Shown here: positions 34,090 to 46,160 of the stretch, piece by piece
Layout: each line of letters starts with the position of its first letter
How positions within the stretch are numbered: the first letter of the stretch is position 1
From: Enchytraeus crypticus
Taxonomy: Eukaryota; Annelida; Clitellata; Enchytraeida; Enchytraeidae
Assembly (NCBI GenBank): GCA_905160935.1
Contig: CAJHZI010000741.1
Span: 2,289,001-2,353,000, forward strand
DNA: 64,000 bases
Direction: 5' to 3'
The notes under the pieces: generated by a model
Databases searched by the model: none
What the model saw: the letters and a program-made list of their open reading frames with translations, nothing else
Told to the model about the DNA's origin: nothing
Program-made: the position numbers and the translations under genes

Positions 34090-34352
34090 AGACACAAGTC
34101 AAAACTCCCATAGAGGTGGAGTGGGCTTCCTCGACAAATTTCTCTCAGCCTACCGACCGATCTTCCGTTCCAAGAAGTGTTGGCGGTCACTTTTCGTCAA
34201 CAATATCGACTTTATGGCAGTAGCTTGCCGCGTTCATGTCACTGTAGGTGGGCTACACCATCAGCCCTCCTACAGAAGTACTGTTGTTCGTATGCTGCTG
34301 CACGAAGCAGGAATGGACCGGCTGAAATCGGCTGTTCCTGCTTCGTGAAATT
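34090..34352 (+). other. GC-raised segment with terminal hairpin
   Basis: More GC-rich than its surroundings and preceded by a possible acceptor (TTCCACAG). Open frames of 63-75 codons overlap it, but no domain is recognised. At 34303-34345 CGAAGCAGGAA pairs with TTCCTGCTTCG. It could be an exon, a retrotransposon scrap or an RNA structure; undecided. Confidence 0.35.
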
Positions 34353-34382
34353 AATTAATGAAAATTAATTATCATCATCTGG

Positions 34383-34522
34383 GAAGATCATGATGATGAT
34401 AATGATGATGATAATGTTGATGATTATGATGATGATGACGATAATGATGATGACGATGATGATAATGATGATGATGATAATGATGCTGACGATGATGATA
34501 ATGATGATGACGATGATGTAGT
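34383..34522. repeat. GATGAT/GATAAT microsatellite
   Basis: Compound triplet repeat of GATGATGAC and GATGATAAT types. Confidence 0.92.
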
Positions 34523-34824
34523 AATTATTGCACTCAATATGTGTGTTAATTTGATCGTTTTTATTTTTTGCTTTATTTTAGTATAATTTCTGCATTAGTT
34601 GTTTGTTCTGCTCTTAGTAATTATATTGAATTCGTCAGAGATTGCATTCCTGACATATCTAGCCTAATATTCTTATGTAAGACTTTTCAACTAGCAAAAT
34701 GACTTGTGGTGTTTACCCTTTTCACTGATCGAGATAATAGTGTCTGCGCGCCCAGTCTAAAATCTAATCTTGCAGCTGTATAGCCAAGAGTTTGTTATAT
34801 GTAGTTTGCTATGAAACTTCTACC

Positions 34825-34988
34825 CTAAAAAAGCTGGTAAAGCTAAGGTTAACGTCAGTTTCCTCACTCGAAAGCGATGTCAGTGACGGGCGAAACTAGG
34901 ATTTGAACCCCGCACCATCTGATCCGCGGTCGAGTATCTTGCCGACTAAGTGATATAGTCGGTATTATATCGACTAGTGGCGAAGTTC
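34825..34988 (-). mobile_element. SINE-A copy with duplicated head segment
   Basis: Reverse copy with tail, CGTCAGTTTCCTCACTCGAA, GTCAGTGACGGGCGA and box B. The head is interrupted by an extra segment near 34945-34975 (TAGTCGGTATTATATCGACT). Confidence 0.8.
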
Positions 34989-35153
34989 CATATTATTCCT
35001 AAATGAATAATATGGAATTAGACTTAAGGAAAATTAAAATTTCACTTAGGTCCATTAACTCTTCATCTTTTGATCGTATGCTTTTTGTTGTATTTGCAAG
35101 CTTTGTCTTTTCTCTAGTAGGTTTTTTTTTAGTTGTATATGATTTTTGTTCTA

Positions 35154-35395
35154 AGAAAGGCTCTTGAAAAAATTCCTTGAATTATTGTCAGACCGTGAAG
35201 CGCGGTGTAATCTGTGACATTTTAATAATATAATAATAATTAATCAAACGGTTGACGTTATTTACACTTGACTTTTTTAGAAAGGCTCTTGAAAAAATTC
35301 CTTGAATTATTGTCAGACCGTGAAGCGCGGTGTAATCTGTGACATTTTAATAATATAATAATAATTAATCAAACGGTTGACGTTATTTACACTTG
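35154..35395. repeat. Identical 117-bp direct duplication
   Basis: 35154-35270 and 35279-35395 look identical at a 125-base period with an 8-base spacer. The unit includes GAAGCGCGGTGTAATCTGTG. The identity suggests a very recent tandem duplication or an assembly error. Confidence 0.9.
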
Positions 35396-35739
35396 TCTTT
35401 GCCTAACTTCAGGGTACTGTCAGATTTTAAATGTCGCCTATTGCTAAGAAGTAATAAATTTATTTCATCTTTGTGTATCTTACAGGAAATGCATTTGCGC
35501 ATAAACAGGATTAGAAATGTTGGGTACTAATATAAAATTTCTAATTCTTCATTAAATCTAGGTACTTTTCTGATACAATTACGATTGTGAGTATCTGTAG
35601 ATAAATTAAAATCATAACTACGACCAGATGTCGCTGTCTGACATCAGCTTGGTCTCGCCGAAGAAGTGTTGTTGTTTCGTTAGGAAACTACAACGAGTGA
35701 TTATAAGAGCATCATTATTATCATTTAATGTGGATTTAT

Positions 35740-35890
35740 AGTAAAACCAAGGTCAGAAGGGGCATTCTATTGGTGAGCGCCTAGTCCCCAGAAATTGCTA
35801 CAAAAACTTTAAACGAATGAATTGAAAGTCTATTCGTATCCCGACACTGGTTAAACTTTGATTTAAAGGAATATGATGATGATGAATGTG
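35740..35890 (-). repeat. Rep-C copy
   Basis: Reverse of the 60510-60800 family: AAGGTCAGAAGGGGCATTCT, GAGCGCCTAG, CAGAAATTGCTACAAAA, then TCGTATCCCG and a GATGATGATGA tail. Confidence 0.75.
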
Positions 35891-36061
35891 GATTTAGTCT
35901 CGTGGCATTGTGGGTAGAGAGTTCGCTTCTTGAACGAGAGCTTCGAAAACTCTTTAATGTGAATTTTGATTGTAATTTCTCGCTAGAAGGCGATATCATG
36001 GACGTCCAGGAAGACAAATTCATCAACACTGGAGACGGGAGAGTGCTGAAATAGGGCTCTG

Positions 36062-37215
36062 ACAAAGGAATAGATGGATTGATTTAAAATATTCCAGATA
36101 AAAATTTGAGAGTAATAATTATGATTTAATCAAAACAATTATAATTAAATATGTCACTTACACCAGGGGTTTTCTCATAGGAATGACATTTAGGCCTATT
36201 ATGAATAGAAAGTAATGAACTTTTGACGGCCATTTCTTCATCCGAAGGTTGTGTCAAGAAAGTCGTAACAAAATTGTAAGCTATCTAAACCGGCCTTGAT
36301 TATATTGCTTCTTTAAACGAAAATGTGACTATTTCTAAAGTAGTCACATTTACAGCATATACTCAGCAGGCCTCCTACTCTACAAACAGTGCCGAAAGAT
36401 TTTTAGCAGCAAGACAGATTTAGCAGCTCACTCGTATCAGCGGTAGACACTTCACTAGCTTCACAAGTACAACGTGACTTTTAAAGGCTACGCTAAAGGC
36501 CTAAACCAATCAAACATATGCTACACAGTAGTAGTACGGGTGAAAAGATTATCAACTGAAATAAGTACAGAAATATTAAGGTTTTAATATTACCGCAGCT
36601 ACTTATCGTCTTTTATCTTAAACCTAATTGTACTTTGTGATAAGAAATAGTACTTTATGCACAAGATCAATAAAGTCGACTATTTAATACCTTTCAGTTT
36701 TTATTTGGTTGATTTATGTCAAAATTCTTCTTTCGAAAATTCTCTACCTTTTAAATTTAAATATTATTTTTACTATACTCTGTCTCTGTCCATTGTCCAG
36801 ATTACCACGGGATGTCTTGCAGTACTCTACGTGTATAACGCATTGATTGGAAGTCTTATAGTATTTTTAACTCTGAGTGCCTTTAAGGCAACACTAATGA
36901 GAGCTGATTATTTCCTTCGTGTATTCAAAAATGACTCGTAATTTAAATAATTGTGATCCAGTTTTTTCTGAAAGTTACGCCTTATAACTACTGTAGGCTC
37001 GGGCATAGTTGGGTATAGGGCAATCGAAAGTTGCAGATGTTTATTGCTAGCAAACGTTAGTGTTGAGGCGGATGTGATCAAGGCAACGAAATGATAAATA
37101 AAAAATTGCAAACTTTGACATACATTTTTGAGAACTTTAACAGTTAACGAAAGTTACAGACTATACAAAGATATGAAACTCGCAGGTATGATGCAATCAT
37201 TATGTCTTTGTGAAG
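36062..37215. other. Intergenic, unannotated
   Basis: No recognised gene. An open frame at 36657-36941 is hydrophobic, but the region is AT-rich and shows no family match. Confidence 0.45.
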
Positions 37216-37225
37216 AGATCATTAC

Positions 37226-38608
37226 TAGAGATGGGAATCGAACCCGAACCGAACCGAACCCTAAAATCTACAATATTGACCGAACCGAACTCGAACCCAG
37301 ACTGACCGAACCCGAACCGAACCCGAAACCAGCCTCTGGCCGAACCGAACCCGAAACCAGACTTCGGACAAACCGAACTGAACCAGCTCTTGGAGTTCCT
37401 TTCTTCCTCACCAGCCTGACATTAAATAAAGATAGTTAGAACAATACAAATATATATTAGTTTTTGCATTTACATGTCTTACAGTATCAAACAGAATATA
37501 TTCAGGTAAGGCTGGATCCAACACAAATTTTAAAATGATAACGTTACAAAGGAATGCAGCGGGAAGCGAGACGGGCCTACAGAAGATAATGGATAGTATG
37601 AACGATACGGCATTGAAATATGGAATGAAGATTAACATCAAAGAGACAAAAGTGATGAGAGAATCTCATAAAAATCTGAAAATGCTTGCCTCTATCTAGG
37701 TGGATTTGTTCTTGTTAAATTCAAATTATGAATTTTTTCTAATTTTAGTGTGCTACCTTAATAGTTTTGCAGCCAGATTTACAAATAACTATATATGACA
37801 TTCCATATGTGTTAAGGCTATCTGGAGTAAATGATTTTGCACCATAACAATTCAATAATTTCATAACTATTTTCGTAACTTCACAATTGATCTGAGAGTT
37901 TCAAATTTGAAACCCTAAGGTAAAGTATGAAGCTAATTATTGGTCAGTTGATAGCAAACGGTGTATATTATGATCATTTTTCTATGAAAGTACACGTGTT
38001 TACCAAACCATCTTTATTTGACATTTTTATGTTACTAAATTGCACTTTGTCTCTGAAATATTGGATCAAATTTTAGCCAAGATATTTCCACTTAATTATA
38101 AACGTATCTAATATATAGGCCTATAGTGACAATAAAAGTTTAAAAAATGATGAAGTATTCTATTTGCTCGTTATAATCAAGGAAAATATTTCAGATACAA
38201 TAATAAAGCCAAATATCTATATTATGAACATTCGTTGGTCAACTAACAATATTTTAAGAAATGTACAGGAATAAATACCACTTCTCTCCTTTTTTCATTG
38301 TCATATTTTTACCCAGATGAAAAAATGTGGCAGCTATTATGACTTAATTCATTTTAAGCATATTTACCATAAATCATTTTAAACATGTTTATCGTAACCA
38401 TGATTATTATAAGTAAAATTAAACAATTGCAACATTATCCAAACCAAACCATTTCGAACTCGAATCGAACTCTTGCGAGTTGAAAAGCAAGCCGAACTCG
38501 AACCGAACCCGAACCCTTGTTAGAACCGAACCCGAACTGAACCTAACTCTCAGTTTCAACGAACCGAACCGAACCCGAACTCTGGAATTCATAAAATTCC
38601 CATCTCTA
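37226..38608. mobile_element. hAT-like non-autonomous DNA transposon
   Basis: It starts TAGAGATGGGAAT and ends ATTCCCATCTCTA, short inverted termini resembling hAT ends. Flanks ATCATTAC and ACCATTAT match at 6 of 8 positions, consistent with a decayed 8-bp target duplication. CCGAAC-rich arrays lie at both ends (37235-37385 and 38455-38585), both on the same strand. A LINE RT scrap sits inside at 37545-37670. No transposase. Confidence 0.6.
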
Positions 38609-38635
38609 ACCATTATCTCACAATTTCTCCGTTAT

Positions 38636-38798
38636 TTCAACGTCTATTGATAGACGTTGTGTCAATTACTTGTGTCCCGATGTTCTCTAAAAATGTTAGA
38701 TCGGCAAGCCATTATATCAACGTCTATTGATAGACGTTGTGCCAATTACTTGTGTTCTGATGTTCTTTTAAAAATATTAGATCGGCAAGCCACTACTG
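38636..38798. repeat. 82-bp direct duplication with palindromes
   Basis: Two copies, each beginning with the palindrome AACGTCTATTGATAGACGTT and ending GATCGGCAAGCCA. Confidence 0.85.
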
Positions 38799-39357
38799 CA
38801 TAGTTCTACTGTATTATTATAGAGCATTAAAATCTCTTGCTAATTATCATGATCTATTAGTGCAGTATTCACTCTACTCTTCTACAGCTACTTGGTAAGC
38901 ATACACTGTGCATCTCTAACTACTAAAACGGTTAAGAAACCATTAGTACTTTTTTGAGAATGTTAAAGGCTGTATGCTGTATAGATGAAGGAAACTGATC
39001 TTCTATGGTCTGTAATAGACCATAGAAGAGCATAACAATAATCTGTAAGAGAACATAGTAGAGCATAACTATGGTCTGTATGAGACCATAGTCACTGCCG
39101 TAACACGGGATACAAAGTCCGGAATTTTTTCATATTTTAAATCCCGTTACAACTAAAAACTTGAGTTTTTTTGGATGGAAAGAAGCAACCTAATGGTATA
39201 CTAAAACATTTTAAAAACTTTTTCATGGTGTTTTCATATTTTCTTCAATTCTAAATTGTGAATAAAGTTACTGGGGTCCCATACCTCTGATAAACTTTTC
39301 CCAACATTTTAAAGTCTATTGTAAAAAATATTGTTGACCTTTCTGTTGGGCTACTGT

Positions 39358-40779
39358 ACTCATTTTGATGTCTTAAACAGCGCTTACACAAGTTGGACCA
39401 TATACTTGATATATCATATCAAAAGAGTGCATCATCACAAATATCCTCATAATCACTTTTCAAGCACAAAATGAGCTTCATACAAGCGATTCTGAGGATA
39501 TTAGTTTCTACAACGACCCTCTTTCGAGATTTTCACAATCTTAATATTGTACTGAAAGTCCATGTCACTTACGTCATCTGCTGTTGTCCAAATGTTTGTC
39601 GTGTTGGAAGGCTACCTCAACAATTTCACTTGAAATTTTCTGTCAGTTTCCAAAGACCACATCCACTAGACCGGTAAAGTAATTTACGTGCTGAACTTCA
39701 CCGAAAGCCAGTCATCAACGTTTATACTGGTCAGGAACACGACTGTAGCTGTCGGTTGATCTTCTACACCATCGACATCATCAAAATTCGGTTTAACATC
39801 ATCATTATTCACCCGTTCAATAATCTCGTCATGTTTGTCAGAGGATTCCATATAGTCCACGCCTGAGACACACTGTCCAACAAATACGATGTTCTCAACT
39901 TTTGAAACTAAATTAATGATTTAGTTTCGCATTTTTCACAAATTCCTCATCTCAATTTGCTGAACAAAGTTACTCAGAAATACTATGTTTGTGCCCTTTT
40001 ATCTTCTATTGTTTTTCAAAATTTGGAAAAACATAAGCGAAATCTTAAAAGTGGAATTAGTAGCCGCCTTTTGCTACACTGATGGTACAAGTTGCATTGT
40101 TGATTGTATTTTATTTATTTATTTAAAAATTTCGATTTTGCATAGCAAATACACAATGTACTGTAAATAATTAGATAGCATATAATTGCAAAATCAGGGT
40201 TAACCCAAGGCCCTAGGCACTTATAGGGACGCACATCAAGTCACATATACATATATACATACATACACATATATACATACATATATACACATATATACAC
40301 ATATTCATTTATACATATACACACATATACAGAGTATATGCCAGTATCATGAATGGTGAAAGTCAAAGCATTGTCAATAAAACCTGAAAATATAAAAACT
40401 GAATGTAGTATCAATCCATAAAAAATATTCCAGCAATAAAAGAAAGTAGAATACTCACAATATTAGAATTCATTGTATCTTATGGGTTTGCCATAAGAAG
40501 TTTCAGACGGCTTCGTAAAATCACAAATTTTGAGAAAAAAATTTAAATGCTCCAGAGAACCCCATTTGCTATTTTGTTCAATAAATTACTCCTTTTAAAT
40601 ATACACTTGACTTCTTCTTTCATTGTTTCAATAAAGCAATTTGTGTTGGAACAGATCATTTTTAATTTATTACAATCCAATATATTATGAGGATATTTGT
40701 GATGATGCACTCGTTTGATATGATATATCAAGTATATGGTCCAACTTGTGTAAGCGCTGTTTAAGACATCAAAATGAGT
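39358..40779. repeat. 1.4-kb segment bounded by 96-bp inverted repeats
   Basis: Arms 39358-39453 and 40684-40779 are nearly perfect reverse complements (one mismatch near the middle, AAAAGAGTGC against GCACTCGTTT). The interior shows no transposase. The right arm abuts the LINE that starts at about 40780. A foldback or MITE-like element is possible. Confidence 0.6.
40225..40335. repeat. ACATAT/ATACAT microsatellite
   Basis: Compound TACA/TATA-type repeat. Confidence 0.85.
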
Positions 40780-41874
40780 AAAGTATGGTAATGACGTTTT
40801 TGTATGCTTTGTAGACTTTGAGAAGGCCTTTGACAGGATTGATTGGATAACGATGATGAATATCTTAAAAAGAATAGGAATTGACTGGAGAGATAGAAGA
40901 CTAATTTTGAACTTGTACATGAATCAAAGAGCAGTAATCAAAATCCAACAAGAATACTCAGAAGAAGGTGAAATAGGACGTGGAGTAAGACAAGGTTGTA
41001 GCATTTCGCCGCTGCTGTTTAACATTTAAGCTGAGGCAATGATGGAGGAAGCCATGGAAGACTTGGAAGAAGGAATAAAAGTAGGAGGGAATTTGTTACA
41101 AGATGTACGATTTGCAGATGACCAAGGAATGGTAGCGGGCAGCGAGATTGGATTGCAGAAGATAATGGATAAGCTGAATGATACGGCCCTAAGATATGGC
41201 ATGAAGATTAATATAAAATAGACCAAGGTTATGAGAGTGTCCAATAATAAAGGTGAAGTTAATATCACAATAAATGGTACAAAATTGGAACAGGTAAGGA
41301 ATTTCAAATATTTGGGTCATACTATATCCGATGATGGGAAATGTGAGACAGAAATATTCCGTAGGATTGCACAAGCAAAAGCGGCCTTTGGTAGTAGAAA
41401 AGAACTATTAACAAAAAGTCTAAAGAAAGACACAAAGATAAAGATAGTGGAAAATTTGGTTTGGACCACGCTATTGTATGGATGTGAAGCATGGACCTTA
41501 AGAAAGGAAGGTATTAGGAAACTGGAGGCATTGGAAATGTGGATTTGGAGAAGAATGAAGAGGATTAGTTGGACTCAAAAGGTTACAAATGAGAAAGTCC
41601 TGGAGAGAGTTGGCATAGATAGACAGTTGATAAATGTATTAAGAAATAGGAAGAAGAGATGGATAGGACACATTCTAAGGGGGAAGGTCTATTAAAGGAC
41701 GTCATAGAAGGTAGAATGGAAGGAAAAAGAGGCAGGGGCAAGCCGAGATTAGGTATGTTAGATGATTTAAAGACCCACTCATATGTGGAAATGAAGAGGA
41801 AGGCGGAAGACAGAGAAGAGTGGAGGCGTTATGTACCATGGACCTGCCAGTAGGCAGTGCACTAAGAGAGAGAC
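40780..41874 (+). mobile_element. Non-LTR retrotransposon (endonuclease/RT type), 5'-truncated, inactive
   Basis: Longest copy of the LINE found repeatedly in the window. Frame pieces in order: DFEKAFDRIDW, GVRQGCSISPLLFNI (stop at about 41027), VRFADDQG at the RT active site, a second stop near 41219, NFKYLGHTISDDG, LLYGCEAWTLRKE, RRMKRISW, RKKRWIGHILRG, a frameshift near 41690, then RPRLGMLDDLKTHSYVE-like (GKPRLG). It ends in a hairpin (CTGCCAGTAGGCAG) and a short GA tail. RTE or a related clade; not certain. Confidence 0.88.
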
Positions 41875-42029
41875 AATCCAATATTAAAGTACTAATTTAG
41901 TTTTAGCCTCTCCAGCCAAATATTTGGCTTAGACTCTATTCCAAACTCTGTTCTAAAGAATTGTATTACTTACTTGCTCCCGTAGTAACATTACTTGTCA
42001 ATTTCTGTCTTTCAATCAGAATATTTTCT

Positions 42030-42690
42030 CAGGTATTCAAGCATGCAGTTGTTACTCCATTACTTAAGAGGTCGACCCTTGATAAGAAATAATTGTATTA
42101 TTACAGGCCTATATCTAATCAGTCAATTCTTTATTAACTCACTGAAAGAATTGTTCTTAAGAGGCTCACAACTCATCTCTCTTTCAATGATCCATTCAGT
42201 GAGCAACGCATAGATCATTGCTAATACTAAACATCGTTCAACTGAAACGGTTCTATTTGTGTGCAATTCTTTTGTTAACACTCAGAACATGTAACACCGA
42301 ACACCGTATTATATATGCTCGACCTCTCGGATGCTTTTTGAACACAATATTCTCCTAGAGGAGAATGGTAAAACAATTTCCTTATATTTGAATATTACAA
42401 TATCACCCGTTTCTGCATTGAGGAATCCCAGTTTTATCCTTTATAAACACCTAACCTTCCATAAACACGTAATTAAAATTTCACAGGAATGTTTCTCCCT
42501 TATTCGTGATATTCAAGGATAAGTTCATATTTGTCACGTGGGAACCGCTGGAATAAATGGTTCAGCTCTTTTTAAATCCAGCTTGGACTACTGCAATTCC
42601 CTATTTTTCAATCTCCCTGACTGTGAGATTGATCGGTTGCAGTTTGTTCAGAATTCTCTTGCACGAGCAATTGTTTGTAGCTTCAAGTGT
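42030..42690 (+). mobile_element. Decayed L2/CR1-type LINE
   Basis: In broken frames it reads HAVVTPLLKRSTLDKK, YRPISNQSI, RLTTHLSFNDPFSEQ-like (GSQLISL in frame), LYMLDLSDAF and, at 42560-42670, SLDYCNSLFFNLPDCEIDRL then QFVQNSLARAIV. This order is the L2/CR1 RT and its C-terminal domain. Large parts between the DLSDAF and LDYCNS segments are missing. Confidence 0.8.
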
Positions 42691-42852
42691 TCATATGCTA
42701 AACCTATTTTAAAGTCATTTGTTCATATGCTACAGCTATTTTAAAGTCATTTGTTCATATGCTACACCTATTTTAAAGTCATTTGTTCATATGCTAAAAC
42801 TATTTTAAAGTCATTTGCTCATATGCTACACCTATTATAAAGTCATTGCAGT
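42690..42852 (+). repeat. 32-bp minisatellite
   Basis: About five copies of a unit containing TGTTCATATGCTACACCTAT and TTTAAAGTCATT, grown from the end of the LINE fragment. Confidence 0.88.
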
Positions 42853-42884
42853 GACTGAAGATTAAAGAGCGTATCATTTACAAG

Positions 42885-44285
42885 TTGGCTTCGTTAACCT
42901 ATAAGTTCATCATAACCCTTGTACAAAGTTGTATATCACACTTGATTAAAATGATACAGATCTCAGTCACTCAGTCTTCTAAATCAATTACTCTTGCGAT
43001 ATCTACGCCAATACCTAAATTTAAGGGTTACAAAAGAAAATTATCCACGGATGATTATCGGGGTATAACTATATGCCCAATAATATCTAAAATTTTTGAG
43101 TACTGTATTATTAAGTATGTCAATTTTGAAACCTCTGCTAGGCAGTTCGGTTTTAAACAGAAAGTTGGGTGTATTAACGCTGTGCATAAACTTAGAAAAG
43201 TTATTAATTATTTCACTAAAAGGAATACCACCGTTAATATTGGAGTAATCGATCTAAGAAAAGCTTTCGATAAGTGCAGTGGATATGGGATTTTATGCAT
43301 GCTACAAAATAAAGGTTTAAATAGATGTATCTTAGATGTGTTGGAAAATTGGTTTTCCAAAAACTCAACCACTGTTAAATGGGAAAACTGCATGTCTAAC
43401 TGCGTACCTCTAGTATCTGGCGTCAAACAAGGAGGAGTTCTATCTCCCATATTATTTACGTTATATGTAGATAACTTGTTGAATGCGTTGGAGGAATCTA
43501 AATTATGATGTTTTGTCAATTATAAATGTCTGAATAGCTTCATGTATGCTGACGATTTGATTCTAATCAGTATATCTGTCACTGATTTGCAGATGATGTT
43601 TAATATATGTAATAATGTCTTTATTGATTTAGATCTGCCAATAAATACATCCAAATGCCACTGTTTAAGGATAGGTCCAAGGTGCAAATATGTGTGCTCT
43701 CCGTTAAGCATTCAAGGAGTAAATATTAATTGGGTTGATTTTATTCAATACTTAGGAGTTACTATCTGTAAAGCGAAGTATTTTAAATGCCAATGGGATG
43801 AATCTAAAGGAAAATTCTTTAGAGCCGTTAACACAATTTTAGGAAGGTTAGGAACAAAGGCAGCTGAATATGTTATTCTTAAATTGATCAATAGTCATGC
43901 AGTGTCAGCATTGCTCTATGGCACACCTGCTGCAACCTTGCGAGAGACAGAGTTAAGGAGTTTTAGCAATGCATATGATAGTGTCTTTACAAAGATCTTT
44001 CATACAACAGACAAAGCAGTAATAATGTGGTTACAATACTATTTCGGTTTCTTGCCTCTAAATATTTTGTATGATTACAATAGATTGAATTTTTTAAATA
44101 AGCTAGTTAAAGACGGTGAATTAAATAGAGGGATTGATTTGGATCATTTAGATTACTTAGCGTTTGAGAAATTACAAAGGAAATATAATATTTTAAATGA
44201 TGATTCTGTTGCTACTATAAGATTTAAACTGTGGATCTTCTTTGAAAAAATGTTAACTACGGAATCTACATCTAATTTTGATTAG
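42885..44285 (+). mobile_element. Second LINE, RT ORF open except for one TGA
   Basis: One frame spans 467 codons with a single in-frame TGA at 43506-43508. RT motifs in order: DDYRGITICPIISKIFEYCI, QFGFKQKVGC, VIDLRKAFD, GVKQGGVLSPILFTLYVDNL, FMYADDLILIS, then IQYLGVTI and LLYGTPAATL. Flanking frames are closed, so the 5' part is truncated. The near-intact frame implies a much younger insertion than the neighbouring LINE remains. Clade uncertain. Confidence 0.88.
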
Positions 44286-44569
44286 TACATGGAACTGTTT
44301 ATTGTATGGTTTACAGTACATGTATGTTATCAAATCTGTTAGACTAAATTTATGCATATCGGCTAATTTCTGTCTTTTTTCGTTTATTTTTAGTTTCGTT
44401 TTGTTTGTTTGTATATTTGTGTCTGCCATATAATGGTGAATAAAAGAATATATATCTAGCTTACCATCACGCTCTATATATCTTGTATAACTATCTAATC
44501 ATTGTTTCAAACATGCTGCACCGCAGATCTAGAATTCTCTTCCATGCATCCACTTAATTTTTTGTTCGT

Positions 44570-44870
44570 ACATATTACAAGCATCACAACCGCACGCCCA
44601 AAAATTCCATTGCTGGTTTCTGTTGTTGTTGTTTTCGTTATTTCCTCCTTTATCCCCATGGTTATTAGTAATTGTTGTATTTTATTGATATATCGCTTGA
44701 GGATAACGAGGAATTAAGAATAACCTTCCAACACCGTCTGAAATTTTTCATTCAAGGCTGTCAAAACTCGATCTTCGAAGGTGCTCACCCACAAAGTACT
44801 ATCCGCGAGCGACATAACTTCACTTCGGTCAATTGAAGCGCAACTAAACCGAGTGCGCTAAATCCTGCTC
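44570..44870 (-). mobile_element. 5S rRNA-derived SINE copy, diverged
   Basis: Reverse copy. GGGTGAGCACCTTCGAAGAT and CGAAGTGAAGTTATGTCGCT are recognisable against the copy at 28995, followed by the shared body CTCCTTTATCCCCATGGTTA in reverse. Confidence 0.75.
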
Positions 44871-44950
44871 CACTTTCTTTAGAAGTCTTTGTTTGAATCA
44901 CATCGACCTTTGCATTCCTATGATCCGTTCCATAGGCAATTGAACATCTA

Positions 44951-45913
44951 CAGGCTGCGCATTAAAAATTATCCCCCTAGCACAATTACGATACCTTAGC
45001 CTATTATTGATATTTCGCCTTGATATTTTAAAGTTCCCTTGCGGAGGAATTTCACCACAAGCCGACCAAAGTTTGTAAAAATATTTTTGAAGGAACCAGC
45101 GTTATCCAAGTTTTGCGAAAAAATTAATTTTTTTAATTTAACAGGGAACGTAAAACGTCAATTAGAATCAATTCCTTTTTGAAAATGTGCTGACCCTGAA
45201 AAAGGCCGTTAGATGATTACGCCTCTGATATTGTGTTACAATGTATTACACTAACACTATTCTGCCGAAACTGATTGAAGACTGCAACAAGTTAAAGCCA
45301 AATGATTGCATTTTTCAACAGGACGGCGCGCCGGCTCACACTTCACGTCATAGTGTTTCCATTGTGTTCTGGGTTTGGGCTTGAAAGCACGATACCGTTC
45401 CAACATGGTTTCCCCAAACAAAAAAATCAAGTGGATTAAAATCTGGAGAATTAGGAGGATTATTATTCTTTTTTATGAAATCTGGGCTATTTTGTACAAA
45501 AAAGTATTGCTCAAGACGTGAAGTGTGAGCCGGCGCGCTGTCCTGTTGAAAAATGCAATCATTTGGCTTTAACTTGCTGCAGTCTTCAATCAGTTTCGGC
45601 AGAATAGTGTTAGTGTAATACATTGTAACACAATATCAGAGGCGTAATCATCTAACGGCCTTTTTCAGGGTCAGCACATTTTCAAAAAGGAATTGATTCT
45701 AATTGACGTTTTACGTTCCCTGTTAAATTAAAAAAATTAATTTTTTCGCAAAACTTGGATAACTCCGGTTCCTTTAAAAATAATTTTACAAAATTTGGTC
45801 CGCTTGTGGTTAAATTCCTCTACAAGAGAACTTTAAAATTTCAAGGCGAAATATCAATAATTGGCTAAGCTATCGTAATTGTGCTAGGGGGATATTTTTT
45901 TATGCGCAGCCTG
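44951..45913. mobile_element. Palindromic mariner-family element
   Basis: Two 399-base arms (44951-45349 and 45515-45913) are near-perfect reverse complements around a 165-base spacer. Both ends are CAGGCTGCGCAT-type termini flanked by TA (44949-44950 and 45914-45915), the Tc1/mariner target duplication. The minus frame 45623-45348 holds a transposase C-terminal part: FQQDSAPAHTS, then NPPNSPDFNPLDFFVWG. Each arm also carries the FQQD.APAHTS part. The first catalytic Asp region is absent, so the element is non-autonomous. Confidence 0.92.
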
Positions 45914-46014
45914 TATAGGCCTATCTTTTCCATCTCTCTTTTCCATCCAGTGCTCATTAGTTGCGAGCAGAACATACAAATCATTTTCTTTAATTCGCTT
46001 TGTCTTTAGACTTA

Positions 46015-46160
46015 TTTTCTAGATTATGGAATGTGCACCGTTTTGGGATTTTTTTACTCTCCGGCTGTTTATATTTCCATAATGCTCAATATTGTCAAAC
46101 AGAATGATACAATAGTGAATATTGTATATCATTCTAATGGTTGTTATGTTAAAATTCTAT
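46015..46160 (+). repeat. Rep-E copy
   Basis: TTATGGAATGTGCACCGTTT, ATAATGCTCAATATTGTC and the TCTAATGGTTGTTATGTT end; diverged in the core. Confidence 0.55.

Noticed and set aside
37241..37400. Telomere-like repeat (CCGAAC-rich)
   Set aside because: Irregular 5-6 base units restricted to the ends of a transposon-like unit; unlike TTAGGG-type animal telomeres.
40543..40920. 125-codon minus frame
   Set aside because: It spans an inverted-repeat arm and the antisense of a LINE RT; composition is random AT-rich.
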